Source of the DNA: Odiellus spinosus
Taxonomy: Eukaryota; Arthropoda; Arachnida; Opiliones; Phalangiidae
NCBI GenBank assembly: GCA_963920705.1
Contig: OY987231.1
Location: forward strand, 20,375,024 to 20,439,023
Direction: 5' to 3'
DNA length: 64,000 nucleotides
The translations under genes and the position numbers were made by a program. Position 1 is the first letter of the stretch, and every line of letters starts with the position of its first letter. The notes beneath the pieces were generated by a model. It worked only from the letters and a program-made list of their open reading frames with translations. It was not told the DNA's origin and made no database searches. This document shows positions 1 through 12,103 of the stretch, piece by piece.

Positions 1-609
1 GAGCTATCGCTTGAATTTTTATTATATCATAGGACATCAGAGGGCCAATAGTTAATAAGACTTATTATGACGATGTTTAAAGAGTCACGTCACGTTTTGT
101 CATTAAATTCGTTTATTACTACTAGGAGGAAGATATTAGTCGGTAACCTTTTCATGAAAAAAAAATATATATCAAATGTTTTGGCCACTCTTGGTTGGGT
201 AAAGCCCTTATACAGGATATGTCGTTAAACGCCGGTTTGTCGTAAATCAAGATATCTTGGTTATAAGGGTGCGGCATCACCGAATAAAGACGCTTAGTTT
301 AAAAAGAAAATAACCTTAACTATAATCCGAGCTTATAATTCCAGGCTTTCATCGGTATTTCTTACTTATATACTGTAGTATCTAATAAATCTGAACGAGG
401 TCTTGATCGACTACTTACCAACTTCATTTTAACGCTGTCAGATCCGAAGTTTGAACGATTGATGTTTAATATATAGCCACGTTTTAATTAGACGGTTAAA
501 TTTGAACAGATCAGTATACAAAATTTTTGGATGGGCTTAGCCTAAGATTTAGTTATAACCCTGCAGTTGAGAAATATTTAGTATAAATCTCACATCTGAT
601 CTAAACATA
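1..609. other. No gene recognised
   Basis: AT-rich sequence with no long open frame, no RNA gene and no recognisable repeat copy. It runs into degenerate copies of the satellite that follows. Confidence 0.5.
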
Positions 610-1395
610 TTTTAGGTCTTGTTGAGATATGAAGTGGCTAAAAGTATCAAGTTGCGCAAAATATAGGTCTTGATGTTGTCTAAAAATAAGTCTTGATGTT
701 GTCTAAAAATAGGTCTTGATGTTGTCTAAATTATAGGCCTTGATGTTGTCTAAATTATAGGCCTTGATGTTGTCTAAATTATAGGCCTTGATGTTGTCTA
801 AAAATAGGCCTTGATGTTGTCTAAAAGTATGTCTTGTTGTTGTCTAAAAATAGGTCTTGATGTTGTCTAAAAATAGGTCTTGATGTTGTCTAAAAATAGG
901 TCTTGATGTTGTCTAAAAATAGGTCTTGATGTTGTCTAAAAATAGGTCTTGATGTTGTCTAAAAATAGGTCTTGATGTTGTCTAAAAATAGGTCTTGATG
1001 TTGTCTAAAAATAGGTCTTGATGTTGTCTAAAAATAGGTCTTGATGTTGTCTAAAAATAGGTCTTGATGTTGTCTAAAAATAGGTCTTGATGTTGTCTAA
1101 AAATAGGTCTTGATGTTGTCTAAAAATTGGTCTTGATATTGTCTAAAAATAGGTCTTGATATTGTCTAAAAATAGGTCTTGATATTGTCTAAAAATAGGT
1201 CTTGATATTGTCTAAAAATAGGTCTTGATATTGTCTAAAAATAGGTCTTGATATTGTCTAAAAATAGGTCTTGATATTGTCTAAAAATAGGTCTTGAAGT
1301 TGCCTAAAAATAGGTCTTGAAGTTGCCTAAAAATAGGTCTTGAAGTTGCCTAAAAATAGGTCTTGAAGTTGCCTAAAAATAGGTCTTGATGTTGC
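610..1395 (+). repeat. Satellite array TR1, 23-bp unit
   Basis: About 32 head-to-tail copies of a 23-bp unit, typically TAGGTCTTGATGTTGTCT plus five A. Variants lie in ordered blocks: ATTATAGGCC-type units first, then a homogeneous GATGTTGTC block, then GATATTGTC, then GAAGTTGCC. Copies before about 655 are degenerate. There are no spacers, so this is a minisatellite and not a CRISPR array. It is non-coding in every frame. Confidence 0.95.
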
Positions 1396-2035
1396 CTAAA
1401 ATAGATATGTCTTGAAGTGCATGCCTAAAATAGATATGTCTTGAAGTGCATGCCTAAAATAGATATGTCTCGATGTGCATGCCTAAAATAGATATGTCTC
1501 GATGTGCATGCCTAAAATAGATATGTCTCGATGTGCATGCCTAAAATAGATATGTCTCAATGTGCATGCCTAAAATAGATATGTCTCGAAGTGCATGCCT
1601 AAAATAGATATGTCTCGAAGTGCATGCCTAAAATAGATATGTCTCGAAGTGCATGCCTAAAATAGATATGTCTCGAAGTGCATGCCTAAAATAGATATGT
1701 CTCGAAGTGCATGCCTAAAATAGATATGTCTCGAAGTGCATGCCTAAAATAGATATGTCTCGAAGTGCATGCCTAAAATAGATATGTTTTGAAGTGCATG
1801 CCTAAAATAGATATGTCTCGAAGTGCATGCCTAAAATAGATGTTTTGAAGTGCATGCCTAAAATAGATATGTTTTGAAGTGCATACCTAAGGAATATTTC
1901 TTAAAATTCGCATACAATGAGATACGTGCCTAAAGTATGCCTTGCAGTTTCCTAGCATGTCTTGAAGTAGATCTTGAAGTTTCACAAGGGATATGTCATG
2001 AAGTTGCCCGAAAGATGTGCCTTAAAATTTTTAAA
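1396..2035 (+). repeat. Satellite array TR2, 29-bp unit derived from TR1
   Basis: About 17 tight copies of a 29-bp unit (TAGATATGTCTCGAAGTGCA then TGCCTAAAA) up to about 1890, decaying to about 2035. The unit is the last TR1 variant with ATAT inserted after TAG, GCA inserted before TGCC, and one A lost (23+4+3-1=29). Blocks with CTTGAAG, CTCGATG, CTCGAAG and TTTTGAAG follow one another, which points to stepwise local amplification. Confidence 0.93.
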
Positions 2036-2982
2036 AAACAAGTTTACAAGTTTCCTATAAGTGTATATTGGGGTTACCTAAGAAATATACATAGGATATT
2101 TATTTTGGATGAAATAATACAAAATTTATTTGCGCAATTAACGTTTCTAATAAGGCTTGTCCATTTTGTAGTGTCATAAATCGTGTAATATCAACAACCA
2201 ATTTTCTCCTTATACATTGGCCGCTGAATTATTAAATCAGTATATTGGCAAGTGATAAGAAGCTTAACAAGAGAAGTGATTAATCAAAACGAAATTCACG
2301 GTTTGTCAAATTTGAGTTGAACATAATCGGATAGCTTTAAAACACCCAAGAGCGCTACTCGGTTTTGAACTGATACGCGAAGTGCAAGCAATGAAGATCA
2401 TTGAGATGACTAGCCGGGCGACTATGCAATTGGCGTTTCGCTTTCTCTCTCTCTCTCTTTCACTTTCACCAGAAAGATATAAGCTTCTTGATCCGCTTCG
2501 CTAGAATTAAAATTACTGCCCCATGACGAACTCCTCACACCCTATATACATGACGTAAAAAAAAAAAAAAGGTTTTATTGAATTTTCTTCACATAATCAC
2601 TTTGAACTTTAACTTACCTTCTTCCACGTGGGTGATAATCACATCACTTCATTAAAGAGAGCAGTTATCCACGCATGCGTGCGTCCAATATCCTTTGACA
2701 CTCGAATTTCCCTTGAGCTTGAAATTGAATTATTATAAATTTTTTGTTACTTCCTTTTAGTCCGACTACTGGCTTTGAAGTGATGGTAGAAAAGCTAGGA
2801 GAAATATATAATGAGGATGGTATTCCTAATTTCTAAGCCGGCGAACGTGCAAATATTAGACGTTTAGTAAAAATATTATTGAATGTCTCTGCATAAATTT
2901 ACATTTAGCAATTTGAACTCGCGAAGCCTAATATCATTTTCGTGTCTCGTGTTGGCAGGGCTTATTAACATCTGCCCTTAAC
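2036..2982. other. No gene recognised
   Basis: Non-coding AT-rich sequence with a short CT-rich run near 2447-2460 and a poly-A run near 2557. No open frame of interest. Confidence 0.5.
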
Positions 2983-3319
2983 CAGAAGCCGATGAAACCC
3001 TCCTTTGAAGTCTACTACTCCAATGTTCCATATAGCGCTCCTCTCTGTATGGGTAAAATTCCCAATTTTACGAGCTAGAAGGGGTCCTACTTCATCCCCC
3101 CTGTCTACGGAAAATTGGAAATTCTCTCTCTCCACATACAACGACGTTTTTTGGACGAACTCCAAGCCTGCTAGAGATATTCGCTCGAAGAGCTCCCGCT
3201 CCGAAAACATCTATCGTTAGGAGGCGTACGAATCGAGCCTTTTGAGAATAACCCATACAGAGAGGGGTAGACAAGACCCGGGAGTAATAGACTTCTAAGG
3301 ATGGTTTCATCGGCTTCTG
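2983..3319 (-). mobile_element. Family 1 MITE, copy 1
   Basis: Non-autonomous DNA transposon of 337 bp with inverted ends of about 35 bp (CAGAAGCCGATGAAACCC at one end, its complement at the other). It is flanked by the 7-bp duplication CCTTAAC (2976-2982 and 3320-3326). Subfamily alpha (TTCTAACTC-type interior). No transposase is encoded. Confidence 0.95.
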
Positions 3320-4169
3320 CCTTAACTGAGAATAACTGGTGTAGTCAAGGTGTTAGTTCTTAACCAATTTGGACGTTAAGAGCTGTGGGAATGTGTAAGA
3401 TAATTGTCTTTATATAAATATGATTTTGTAGTAGTTTCCACCAGAAATAATTTTATAAGCTAAAAAAACAATATAATACTCTAGAAAATCCACCTGTTAT
3501 TTGCATACGGTATATTAGTTGGGCATTTTTCTGTTCATATGCTTTGTAGCATTCCAATAAAATCCTGTATCCCTTGTGAAACTTTCTGCGAATGGACATT
3601 CTCCATTTAATTTCAGCAGAATTACGTGTATGTAACCTTCGTATAGTGGCACTTGTAAATTTTCGTAGACGAGCAGCCGGGTCTTTCCAAAACGTACTTA
3701 TCAATCATATTTGTTGAATCAAGTGCGAGAATTTGAAGTATACCCTTTTACCCATAGATCCAACACACGACTGACAGATCAAGCAATCCTTAACTATACG
3801 GTATTAATAGGACAATGCATCTTCATTGCCTATTCATACTTTAAATCTTAAATAGAAGGTGAAAATATAAATATTTATAATAAATTTCTGAGCCCAAATG
3901 GCTCGTTAAACTACAGTAAAATTATGTTTTGGCAGTTTAGTTTCTTATACGTCTAATTAGCGAGTTTGGCGCCAAATCAATTTGACAAAATTCCGAATCG
4001 ATTCCAGTTGCTTATAAGTCTACTTTTAAATACTTTGCATATCACGAGGCTCTTTTCTATAGCTCGTTTATTATCAAATATCCGATATTAGCCATGGAGT
4101 TTAATGTCATCAGCGCTGGACACTCAATCATTGACATAATTTGTCATATTAGAAAAAGTAAACTGGTAC
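3320..4169. other. No gene recognised
   Basis: Non-coding. An 83-codon open frame on the minus strand (3453-3704) has no recognisable domain and no supporting context. Confidence 0.45.
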
Positions 4170-4461
4170 CAAGAAGGATTAGATAAGGAGAGGAAATGTG
4201 GGGCTGCGTTGAGTTAGAGAGAGAAGAGCCAGCCTCCCACTCGGGTGGAAAGGGGGGATAGGAAATTCTCGAGGTAAACTGTTGTCACGTGGTCGCTAGC
4301 ATCGTTGGCTACTACGCGTCTCATAAAGGATCCGTTTTCCCCACATGACAACAATTTACCACGAAACGTCTCTACCCCCATTCTCCCAGAGTGGGAGTTT
4401 AGGCCGACCCAGTACGAGCCGCGCCGTTCCCACATTTCCTCTCCTTATCTAATCCTTCTTG
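4170..4461 (+). mobile_element. Family 3 MITE, copy a
   Basis: 292-bp element with inverted ends beginning CAAGAAGGATTAGATAAGGA. It is flanked by the 7-bp duplication CTGGTAC (4163-4169, 4462-4468). The inner part also folds: TTGTCACGTGG near 4282 is mirrored by CACATGACAA near 4341. Non-coding. Confidence 0.93.
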
Positions 4462-5558
4462 CTGGTACAGGGAAGTCTACAAATGTCCAATATATTTCAA
4501 TTTGTGAAGGGGGATAGTGGACAATTATCCACAAAGAAAATATTCATATTTCTATCCATGGTGTAAATATCTCTTCAATTATAATTAACGAGCTTAATTT
4601 AAATTAAATAAATTATCATTTAAATTCGTTTAAACCTAAATCACTTTCACACTCTCTTTATAAGAATGTGAAATTTCGTTCTCGGAGCCCCACGAAGTTA
4701 TACGGATAATTTCGATACTGGTATTCAGTAAAACCGAATAGTTAAGAATACCTAAATATGATCGAGTAATGACGGAAATCTGTGTCGTGATTCTAGGATA
4801 TCTCAGTTTAATACAAAAGTTACTTAACCCCGAGGGTGTTCGAGATACTCGTAGTTTCGATTTCTGCGAATGAATTTTTATTCGTTAGGCGACTAAAAAT
4901 TTCTTTTTCTCGTTCGATCAAACATTACCTTTATTATAATCCATTTACGAATAAATCATATAAAATGTTTGACTTTGAATGAAACTTTAACCTTAGTTAG
5001 ATACTTTTCCAATAAGTTAATGTCACGAACTTTGGGGGGAAGGGGGAGCAATTTCAAGTTTTCTATCGAAGATGTACCTTGTCAAGAAATAACAGAATAT
5101 AAGTTCATTAAACCTGGCAGGATTCTTTTTATATATATATTTAAATATTTAAGTACTCGCGTCGAGTTCGCGTAACGACTCTATCGCGATAAAAATGAAT
5201 TTGTATATTTCAAGTTCAAAGTTTGACTCGTTTGGCCGAGTGTATTTTTTTTTATTACAATTTACTAACTTGATTCGGAACTCAATTTACCCCTTTTTTA
5301 GCCCCATTTGGAAATTTATTCCGATAGAAGCTATGTTGTTTAATTTTTCGCGTTTGCGCGGACATGATCAATCTTAGTCATTGGGAATTTTTTGGGACTC
5401 TACGGGAAACCATCATTAACGTTGACCGCAGCGAGACTATGATATATCGTCTTTTTTAAACTCTCGAAATTTCAGAGCGTCTAAACTATAATCGACTCAT
5501 TATAATAATAATTATTTAATTTTTAATCGGTGTACTAGCTTTATTGTTTAACTTAAAG
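4462..5558. other. No gene recognised
   Basis: AT-rich non-coding sequence. The short open frames here show no recognisable protein. Confidence 0.5.
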
Positions 5559-5871
5559 CAGAAGCCGATGAAACCCTCCTTTGAAGTCTACTACTCTGTA
5601 TGGGTAAAATTCCCAATTTTACGAGATCGGAGGGGTCCTACTTCATACCCCTGTCTACGGAAAATTGGAAATTCTCTCTCTACACAAACGACGACGTTTT
5701 TTTTTGACGAACTCCGAGGCTGCTAGAGATATTCGCTCGACGAACTCCCGCTCCGAAAATATCTACCGTTAGGAGGCGTACGGATCGCGCCTTTTGAGAA
5801 TAACCCATACAGAGAGGGGTAGACAAGACCCGGGAGTAATAGACTTCAAAGGAGGGTTTCATCGGCTTCTG
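5559..5871 (-). mobile_element. Family 1 MITE, copy 2
   Basis: 313 bp, subfamily beta (CTCCGATCTC-type interior). It lacks about 24 bp of the usual first arm (the AATGTTCCATATAGCG part). Flanked by the 7-bp duplication CTTAAAG. Confidence 0.94.
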
Positions 5872-6061
5872 CTTAAAGTAATCTACGAAATATCACAACC
5901 TTGTTTTGTATCTCGACATTGGAGTTTTTTTGTTTTTCATGGACTTCCCATCAGCAATTATGGTTAAAGATAGTGTGAAAGCTTGACAAAAAATTATTTT
6001 ATTCATTGTTGAATAAAATAGATCTTAGTTGACGAACACTGTCCCTCTAGAAAACGTTTTG

Positions 6062-6472
6062 AAAATAGGCTTATTGGAAGTCTCGTGGAGATCTCGCTTT
6101 AACGCCAAGACTTTGCTTATTGGTCGCTGTCCTATCAATAGTCCTGGTCGATTTCCAAAACCGGAAGTCTAGAGAACCTCGCGAAAATTTTGGCGGGGAA
6201 AACTTTTTGTCACGTGATCGTCCGTCATCTTTTTGTAGTGTGAAAATAGCGACAGACTAACCAACGCCTCCTATACTTTATCATATAGGAAGCGTTGGAC
6301 TAACAACTTGAATTTGGTTTGTGGGAAATAAAATTAGAAATAGTCTGGCAACCTGTTACTACAAAAAGATGGCGGCGCGGCTATGAGACAAGGGCCCATT
6401 TCCGGCAAATCGACCAGGACTATACGTCGAAATTCTGGATCTCCATGAATCCAGCTAAGCCTATTTTTCGGT
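6062..6472. mobile_element. Palindromic relic related to family 4
   Basis: Nested inverted repeats: ATAGTCCTGGTCGATTT near 6137 is mirrored near 6407, and a central hairpin CCAACGC...GCGTTGG lies near 6263-6298. Its outer parts share AATAGGCTTA and GATCTCCATGAATCC with family 4, but the AGGGAGAATG termini are missing. Probably an old, end-eroded relative. Confidence 0.6.
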
Positions 6473-7641
6473 TAAAGACGAGATATCCGTAAATTGTTAA
6501 GTTTACTCTTCTAGTAAGTTAACAATTGAATTATACCTTTACCATTAAAACATATTTCAACGATGAGGAATTCAAAGCCGCTTTCTATATAATATAGGAA
6601 AGGTCAAACTGTAAATTTTGAGGTCAACTGCATAGATTAAATTTCAATTAACTCAAAAAGTTGAACAATTTAAACTGTTTAAAAACTGTTGTTAAGACGT
6701 AGGTATAGTTTCACTCTTCCTTTAACAAATATCCAAAATTTCAAAATTCCCTAAATAGACATAGATTTTAGTTGATCTAATGATCTTTCCAGTCTCGAAC
6801 TGCAGCCAGGGGTAATTAAAATGTATACCATTTTTCTTTTTGTCCTAATTTTGACGCTCTCACTTTCATTACGTCACAAAACGATCAAATTCATTAAAAA
6901 AAAGTAACGTGTGTCATTATATTAACCACGAAATTAAGCAAATTATTTTCTTCAACTTTTTTTTTCTTCACTAGATTATAAGTAAGGTATTTTCATGGCT
7001 GGCAATATATTTAGGTTGAAATATGTTTTTCAATTTGTACCGATCGAAATCCAACCCCCAAAATTAGGTCCCGCGAAGTAAAAGATTCGAAACGGTGTGA
7101 AAATTACAAGCATTTTCCCGTTACTTTACTCTTCGAGACGTCACTCAAAAGTTGTCAGACAAATAATCTCACGAAAAATACGTTTAACGTATTATTAACG
7201 ACAAAAAAAATACGGATATTATTTAGGCCAATGTCGACCTTTCCTCAATAACAGTTAGTTATTTCCGAATAATGATATCTTGTATATCTTTAACGCTAAT
7301 TTTGGAGCTATAAAATAAAATAAGTTTTAATTTTTAATTTTCCGTGAACCAACAGAGATAAAATATTTAATTAATTTTGACCTTTCACGGCAATTACCGG
7401 ATGAATTTCGCTTATTTTTTTTTTTTTTTTTTTTTTTTTTCCCCGTATAAGTTAATTAAAATCGGAACAACGCTACATACAAAACAATTGAGAATATATT
7501 TACTGGAAAAAATATAGATACGAAAATTAGCGAAACCAATTGGACAAAAAATAAAACTTTATACTATTCAGTCCTTGAAGAGAGAGAATTTTAATATTTT
7601 TCTTAGTAAATCCTAAAACATTGGAGATTTAGAGGTAATAT
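6473..7641. other. No gene recognised; poly-T tract
   Basis: Non-coding AT-rich sequence including a 26-base T run at 7415-7440. Confidence 0.5.
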
Positions 7642-7988
7642 CAGAAGCCGATGAAACCCTCCTTTGAAGTCTATTACTCCCGGGTCTTGTCTACCCCTCA
7701 AAAAGGTGGATGCCGTTGGCCCCGCTCGTGCCAACGATTCGTACGCCTCCTAACGGTAGATGTTTTCGGAGCTGGAGCTCGTCGAGCGAATATCTCTAGC
7801 AGCCTTGGAGTTCGTCCAAAAAACGTCGTCGTTTGTGGAGAGAGAGAATTTCCAATTTTCCGTAGACAGGGGGGATGAAGTAGGACCCCTTCTAACTCGT
7901 AAAATTGGGAATTTTTACCCATACAGAGAGGAGCGCTATATGGAACATTTGAGTAGTAGACTTCAAAGGAGGGTTTCATCGGCTTCTG
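7642..7988 (+). mobile_element. Family 1 MITE, copy 3, with foreign insert
   Basis: 347 bp, subfamily alpha. Flanks are GTAATAT and ATAATAT, a 7-bp duplication with one mismatch. The usual interior at 7698-7739 is replaced by a 42-bp segment that also occurs at 9040-9081. Confidence 0.92.
7698..7739 (+). repeat. 42-bp hairpin segment, copy 1
   Basis: Contains the perfect stem CGTTGGC / GCCAACG around the loop CCCGCTCGT. Identical over 42 bp to 9040-9081. Its ends (TCAAAA and CGATT) match the family 1 sequence at the junctions. Confidence 0.9.
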
Positions 7989-8005
7989 ATAATATGAAAA
8001 AATAC

Positions 8006-8028
8006 ATATATATATATATATATATATA
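8006..8028. repeat. (AT)n microsatellite
   Basis: About 23 bp of alternating AT just after family 1 copy 3. Confidence 0.9.
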
Positions 8029-9039
8029 CTGAATATTATATATATCGTTTGATAAGGTTAGATGATTTTGCCACGCGCAAATTGTAAGGTTTTTTATTTT
8101 TTTTTTTTTTTGGTTTACATGGCAGACATTTCTTACCATATCTAATGATAAACTATATACGAAGAACTTGAAGAAGAATTTCTGTCTAATCAGACGTAAC
8201 TGAATCAAGGGAATAATTATACAAACGACCTTCCCAATATATGACACTTAAATATACATCTGACGTCTATTTGGCGGAGATGGGGAATTTTTTTTTTTTC
8301 CGACTTGGATGTAAATTGTTGATAGGCGTCGTAATAATCTGTTAGTAGACTCAAAATTGTATTTTTTGGTTCGAATTTTAACTATTTTTATTGAATATAT
8401 ATTAACTACATTATATACTAAATCGTTTAATTAGTACAAACATTTTCTCAGACTTTAATTAACTCTGATAAAGTTTTAAAGTTGGATATAATATCAGATT
8501 TTCATACTTTCTAACACGTAATTACGGAATAAATTAAATAATATTTGAAAGTTATGATTAAATATGAATTAGTTTTAAATACTAGATAATTTTCAGACAT
8601 ACTCGAATGTTTTTAATTAATTTAGACTACTCTAACTTTTAAATATTTCAAATTAAATTAAAATTTAAAATCTAAAACTGAATTTTAATATTAATTAACG
8701 AGACTCCTACTTCATGGTTGAGATAAAAAAACAGTTTATTAAATGAACGTTTATTTAATAAACTTTTTTTTTACTATAAATTAGCTATCAGTCTAGTTAA
8801 ACTATTAATAAAACATTAGTGTTCAAAAATTCCATGCAAATGATTGACTAAATTACTTTGTAAATCATTTGGAGACACGGTTGAACCTCTAATTAATTTT
8901 AAATTAATTAATTGTCGTCCTAATCGCGAAAATAATCCAATATTTAAGTTTCAAGACCCCAAAGAAAAGGGTTTTCGCTGTGAACATCTTTTATGCCTAT
9001 AGATATTTGCGGTTCGAAATTAAACCTGGCTTCGCACTT
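8029..9039. other. No gene recognised
   Basis: Very AT-rich non-coding sequence. No open frame with recognisable content. Confidence 0.5.
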
Positions 9040-9081
9040 TCAAAAAGGTGGATGCCGTTGGCCCCGCTCGTGCCAACGATT
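9040..9081 (+). repeat. 42-bp hairpin segment, copy 2
   Basis: Exact copy of the segment inside family 1 copy 3, here in unrelated flanks. Stem CGTTGGC / GCCAACG. Origin unknown. Confidence 0.9.
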
Positions 9082-9760
9082 AAGTTTGGGATAGTTTAGA
9101 TAATGAGTTTCCTTCTGGAGCCCAAAAAAATTTGATTTTTATTATTATTAAATTTGTCTATATACTAAGAAAAAAAAACAGACAATTTTGTTAGAAATTC
9201 TCGCTTGAGTGCTCGAATTTAGAGGCACGCTTATACCATATTATTATTATTTTTTCTTTCCGAGGGAAGATGCTACATTAAAGACTACTAATCTTTCTTA
9301 TTATAATGACGAAATAAAAATTTCGCTCAATTCCGGAGTCTCCAGGGAGGCAACATTGGGCGAAATAAAAAAAAAATAATATTTTATTTTTTGGAAATTG
9401 CCATTAAGGAAAATAATTGGTTAAGCGTTTACTCTTTTTAGTTTATGGAATTTTCGAAGGGACCAGCTAGAAACCTGGGTTTGAGAATTTCTAGTTAAAC
9501 TTGGTGGAAAATAGCGTGTTAAAATATGTACGAAACATCAATTTTGGTCATAAAAAAACTAGTGTGGGGTTAAAAAGAAATTTATCAGGGACCTGGGGTC
9601 AAATTAGCCCCGAAAAAAGTCGAGATTAGACAGAGTACAATGATCACATTGTCAAGAAGAAAGAAAACATTTTGAAGAAAAACTCTGAAAGTCTAGCGTA
9701 CGCTCAGGCAGGATACCGGTCTACTGTAGTTGCTGATGCTGCCTGTTTACTACACACAGT

Positions 9761-10097
9761 CAGAAGCCGATGAAACCCTCCTTTGAAGTCTATTACTCCA
9801 ATGTTCCATATAGCGCTCCTCTCTGTATGGGTAAAATTCTCAATTTTACGAGTTAGAAGGGGTCCTACTTCATCCCCCCTGTCTACGGAAAATTGGAAAT
9901 TCTCTCTCTCCACAAACGACGACGTTTTTTTGACGAACTCCAAGGCTGCTAGAGATATTCGCTCGACGAGCTCCCGCTCCGAAAACATCTACCGTTAGGA
10001 GGCGTACGAATCGCGCCTTTTGAGAATAACCCATACAGAGAGGGGTAGACAAGAACCGGGAGTAGTAGACTTCAAAGGAGGGTTTCATCGTCTTCTG
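9761..10097 (-). mobile_element. Family 1 MITE, copy 4
   Basis: 337 bp, subfamily alpha. Flanks ACACAGT and GCACAGT are a 7-bp duplication with one mismatch. One end carries GTCTTCTG in place of GGCTTCTG. Confidence 0.92.
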
Positions 10098-10587
10098 GCA
10101 CAGTTTATGACTGTCGTAGGTAGTCTCCATTTGCGTCTCGTAAACCCAATCGCGAAGGTAATTGTCAGGCGTAGGATATGTTACGAGTATACAACTTTAA
10201 TTTGTCCTTATAATACGATAATGATTCTTTCTTCAAGTCTTAAAGGTAATTTTGAGTATTTGTTAGTCTAATGCTTCTAAATAATCCCAGAAACATTTTT
10301 CGAGTGTGTTGTGAGAAAGACATTCGCGTGCTTTGTTTTTCACCAAGGCCTAATATAAATAGAGTAGACATGTAAACTTTGATCTAAATCGAATTTAGGT
10401 CAGATCGTCCTTTGGCGTAACTAGTATTTTATTGTATGGGGCTCTTTACATTTTTCTCAATACATCTGCTTTTAATTAAGGCTTAAAGCCTCCTTAATGT
10501 TAATTAATAAGACTCAAATTTAAAAGGAGGGAGAAACAACAAAAATTACAATTTAATAATCTTATTGGCTTAGGTTCATTTGCTCGA

Positions 10588-11092
10588 CTTCCAATTGATC
10601 GACAAGGAGTCCGTTTGATCGACTACCGTTTGATCGACTCCCATTTGATCGACTCCCATTTGATCGACAAGCCATTCCAATTGATCGACAGCCCAGTTTT
10701 TTAGCGAGTAACGAGTATAGGTCAAAGTTTTTTTGCAAGAAACTATTAAAGGTTAAATTATGGTATATAAATAAGAACTAATTCAAATAATAATTATTCC
10801 GTGAAAATGGGGTCAGAGTACTCGTTTGTCGGTTAGGTTAGGTTGGTTAATCTATTTATAATCGTTATTACGAAGTTGACCAATTGGGAAACGATCAAAT
10901 GCACCCTTTGTTGTCGGTAATTTGGGATTAGGCATCAATCATTTGATGCCTTTGTCGATCGTTTGGGAGTCGATCAAGTGGACCTCTTGTCGATCATTTG
11001 GGAGTCGATCAATTGTGAGTCGATCATTTGGGTGTCGATCAAGTGGACCTCTTGTCGATCATTTGGGAGTCGATCAAGTGGACCCAAATCCT
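10588..11092. repeat. Fold-back-like array of GATCGAC units
   Basis: The left arm (10588-10692) has several TTTGATCGACTCCCA-like units. The right arm (about 10,885-11,092) has the same unit in reverse orientation (GGGAGTCGATCAAGTGG, GTCGATCATTTGGG). About 200 bp of unrelated sequence separates them. Inverted arms built of short tandem repeats recall Drosophila Foldback elements. No outer duplication was identified. Confidence 0.75.
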
Positions 11093-11685
11093 TTTATTAT
11101 CATAGGAAAATAATTGTTTGTATTCGTATTACCAGGAATACCGCTATTTATGTTTTACAAAGTATACAATTTGTTTTTTATCAAATAGTTTATAAAGACA
11201 TTAATTATTTTAAATCTTTCTCAGGTAAACGGTGAAATAATGCTGATTTATCCAGCATTAAATTGGAAGAGCTCGCTAGTGGCCGACTTCGATGGAGCAA
11301 GCCCAAACGGGTACGCCTTTCAAAGACCATTCGCGTAAAAATATTCAAACCCTACAATGATCTGAAAATAGGGGAAAAGTAATTAGCAACGAGATCTACT
11401 ACCTCGCGAGTGTGTTGATTCGCGTTTGTGAAATTTTACTTATTTTCGAGTCGCGTGAAGTGTGAACCTTAATGACCTTTTGGATATTATAAACCTCAAA
11501 CAACATTCATCGTAGACCTTCAAACTGGTAAGTTTTTTAATTAATTCCATGATTGTGTTTATTTTTTTGTGAGGATATTTTATTTGAGGCGCCTTAGAGT
11601 GGATTTTAATATAGCTTATAGCCTATTCATCCTACCCCTGGCGCGGCCACTGAATTGGGTTTGCAAACAATTTAATTCGTTACAC
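11093..11685. other. No gene recognised
   Basis: Non-coding. The sequence CTGGTAAGTTTTTT near 11,525 resembles a 5' splice site, but no open frame leads into it. Confidence 0.45.
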
Positions 11686-12103
11686 CAGAGGTATATAATA
11701 ACCCCTTTCGGGGGGAAGTATGAAAGGTAGGCAAAATCGACGAACAACAAGTGCCCGGCGTAAATCGCGGCGGATCGACACACCGCTTTACTCCCAAAAA
11801 ATAGTTACACCATTTTGAACCTCACTAAATTTTCCCTACGCGCACTTCCGGAACTCGCGAGCTGAAGTCAACCTTCGACTCCAATTTAACAGACAGCCTG
11901 ACTCCTGAGACCGGAAGTTCTAAACACAAATCGAGCCGTCTTGTTTCTACAAAGACCATTTACTAGAGTAGCGACATTGAGAAGTCCAGCGCGAGCTAGT
12001 GGCCTAGATAGTCAGCAGCGGGCTCTTGTTGTTCGTGATTTTTAGCATTGGTAGTATAGGGGCTTTCATACTTCCCCCCGAAGGGGGTTATTATATACCT
12101 CTG
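11686..12103 (+). mobile_element. Family 2 MITE, copy a
   Basis: 418 bp, ends CAGAGGTATATAATAACCCC and its complement, flanked by the 7-bp duplication GTTACAC (11679-11685, 12104-12110). Each terminal repeat contains a small palindrome (CCCC-TTCG-GGGG type). The CAGAG start fits the hAT terminal consensus YARNG. Non-coding. Confidence 0.95.

Noticed and set aside
610-2035. Possible CRISPR array
   Set aside because: Units are directly adjacent, without unique spacers, and the genome is eukaryotic.
10831-10850. TTAGG-like telomeric repeat
   Set aside because: Only about three degenerate GGTTA units, far too few to be a telomere tract.
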